A stretch of 6,873 nt of DNA, from the NCBI GenBank assembly GCA_029977045.1, contig JAPOLP010000292.1:1-6873 (forward strand), read 5' to 3'. The position numbers were made by a program, and so were the translations under genes. The notes beneath the pieces are model-generated. The model was not told where the DNA came from. It was given only the letters and a program-made list of their open reading frames with translations, and made no database searches. This DNA is from Planctomycetota bacterium. Its GTDB lineage: Bacteria > Planctomycetota > Planctomycetia > Planctomycetales > Planctomycetaceae. Below are positions 6,262-6,873 of the stretch, in pieces (the first letter of the stretch is position 1; each line of letters begins with the position of its first letter).

Positions 6262-6503
6262 GCTTCAACCTGAGACTTCACTGCTTGAGGTATCACTCAC
6301 ACCGCACCACTCACATCACTGCGGCAGACGGCTGCAGGCAAAGCCGGAAGAAGCCGCCGCCTCAATGGCAAGTCTCGCAACGAGGGTCAGGAAATCAACT
6401 GCCGACAGAGCTTCGGGCTCGAAAACTCCGCAGGAGATCTGCGATCGCTATTCCGCAGAGGTGCATTTCGCGGAGCTGTTTTGAGTTTCAATCGCTACAC
6501 TCC

Positions 6504-6521
6504 GATCAGTACTCGCTGATC
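6504..6521. repeat. Inverted repeat GATCAG / CTGATC
   Basis: Perfect 6-nt arms surround a 6-nt centre (TACTCG), followed by TTT, about 80 nt before the right-edge gene. It could be an operator for a dimeric regulator or a small hairpin in the leader. It could also be chance. Confidence 0.3.
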
Positions 6522-6592
6522 TTTCTGCGAGTTGCCTGCCCTCTTGTTTCTGACGTTCGGTGTAACCATCGACTGATTTCACTGCACCATGC

Positions 6593-6598
6593 GAGGTG
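6593..6598 (+). promoter_or_regulatory. Ribosome binding site of the right-edge gene
   Basis: GAGGTG ends 3 nt before the ATG at 6602. The match is good but the spacing is short. The frame is closed by TAA at 6563-6565, which leaves 6602 as the only ATG before the coding stretch. Confidence 0.5.
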
Positions 6599-6601
6599 AC
6601 C

Positions 6602-6873
6602 ATGCAGGAGCTTCATGCCGGCATCGATCGCGTGATCAAAATTGCCAGGTCTTTACGAGATACCGCAGGAGAACTTGGCAAGCTCGACCTGAAGTCGGAG
6701 ATCATTGACGAGATCTCCACACTGCAGGAACTTCGCGACCACCTTGACGCAATGCTCAGTTCGATGGGCTCTGCTGAATCCGTACCGGAGAGCAGCGATC
6801 AGGACACGGAAACGATCAGCACGTCGGACTTTAAACTCGCCGACAATTCGATGGCCGTGATTCAGCCGTCGGG
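6602..6873 (+). CDS. Unknown protein, 5' part only (runs off the right edge)
   Basis: The first 90 codons of a gene with no stop inside the window. I do not recognise the family. Residues 1-56 are charged and appear almost wholly helical, with heptad-like spacing (DRVIKIARSLRD, then LDLKSEIIDEISTLQELRDHL), which suggests a helical bundle or coiled coil. Residues 57-75 form a Ser/Glu/Asp-rich linker (ESVPESSDQDTETISTS), after which a new segment begins (DFKLADNSMAVIQPSG). A short helical N-terminal region joined by an acidic linker to a further domain is the simplest reading. There is no signal peptide or membrane segment in the visible part. The gene is divergent from the MoxR ATPase. A functional link with MoxR is possible but unsupported. 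Confidence 0.7.
   Translation, partial: MQELHAGIDRVIKIARSLRDTAGELGKLDLKSEIIDEISTLQELRDHLDAMLSSMGSAESVPESSDQDTETISTSDFKLADNSMAVIQPS

Larger units (their letters stand above)
6262..6601. promoter_or_regulatory. Divergent spacer between the MoxR gene and the right-edge gene
   Basis: This 340-nt gap should hold both promoters. Two + frames are open across parts of it but continue from antisense MoxR sequence, and their products look like shadow translations. Small inverted repeats are present: CGCAG/CTGCG around GAGAT (6429-6443), which overlaps the 8-nt palindrome GCGATCGC (6441-6448), and GATCAG/CTGATC (6504-6521). The MoxR ATG at 6261 has only a weak AGG-type ribosome site. No promoter match good enough to assign was found. 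Confidence 0.4.

Noticed and set aside
6441..6448. GCGATCGC, identical to the cyanobacterial HIP1 octamer
   Set aside because: A single copy of an 8-mer in GC-rich DNA is not informative, and nothing else points to a cyanobacterium.
6207..6599. 130-codon + strand ORF across the MoxR start and the spacer
   Set aside because: It begins inside antisense MoxR, its product is Arg/Ser/His-rich, and no ribosome site precedes it.

Overview
The window is GC-rich chromosomal DNA from a bacterium, most likely a planctomycete. This is an inference. It rests on single genes separated by long spacers, a stand-alone MoxR-type ATPase, a long OYE-like flavoprotein with a lineage-looking active site, and a hairpin built on ACGGACTTCAG/CTGAAGTCCGT, which I recall as a frequent intergenic element in planctomycete genomes. 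There is no rRNA, tRNA, CRISPR array, transposase or phage module, and no sign of a defence island.

Seven genes are present and they strictly alternate strand. In order they are: a papain-like cysteine peptidase (177-992, +); a 109-residue protein of unknown function (1026-1355, -); an SDR-family oxidoreductase (1744-2505, +); an OYE/2,4-dienoyl-CoA-reductase-like flavoprotein (2593-4083, -); a multi-pass membrane protein (4374-5201, +); a MoxR-family AAA+ ATPase (5221-6261, -); and the 5' part of an unknown gene running off the right edge (6602-6873, +). Convergent ends are tight (33, 87 and 19 nt). Two of these gaps hold clear inverted repeats: a perfect 16-bp palindrome at 993-1008 and a 25-position imperfect hairpin at 2521-2586. 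Divergent starts are separated by wide spacers (388, 290 and 340 nt) that must carry the promoters.

With no two adjacent genes on the same strand, no operon is visible and the genes are probably transcribed separately. I see no common pathway. The two redox enzymes (SDR and OYE-like) face each other tail to tail and could both act on carbonyl or enone substrates, but nothing in the sequence ties them together. I found no convincing novel multi-gene system. The points most worth checking are the hairpin repeat, the altered active site and degenerate cysteine motif of the flavoprotein, the membrane protein with polar residues in its helices, the orphan MoxR gene, and the two uncharacterised small or partial proteins.
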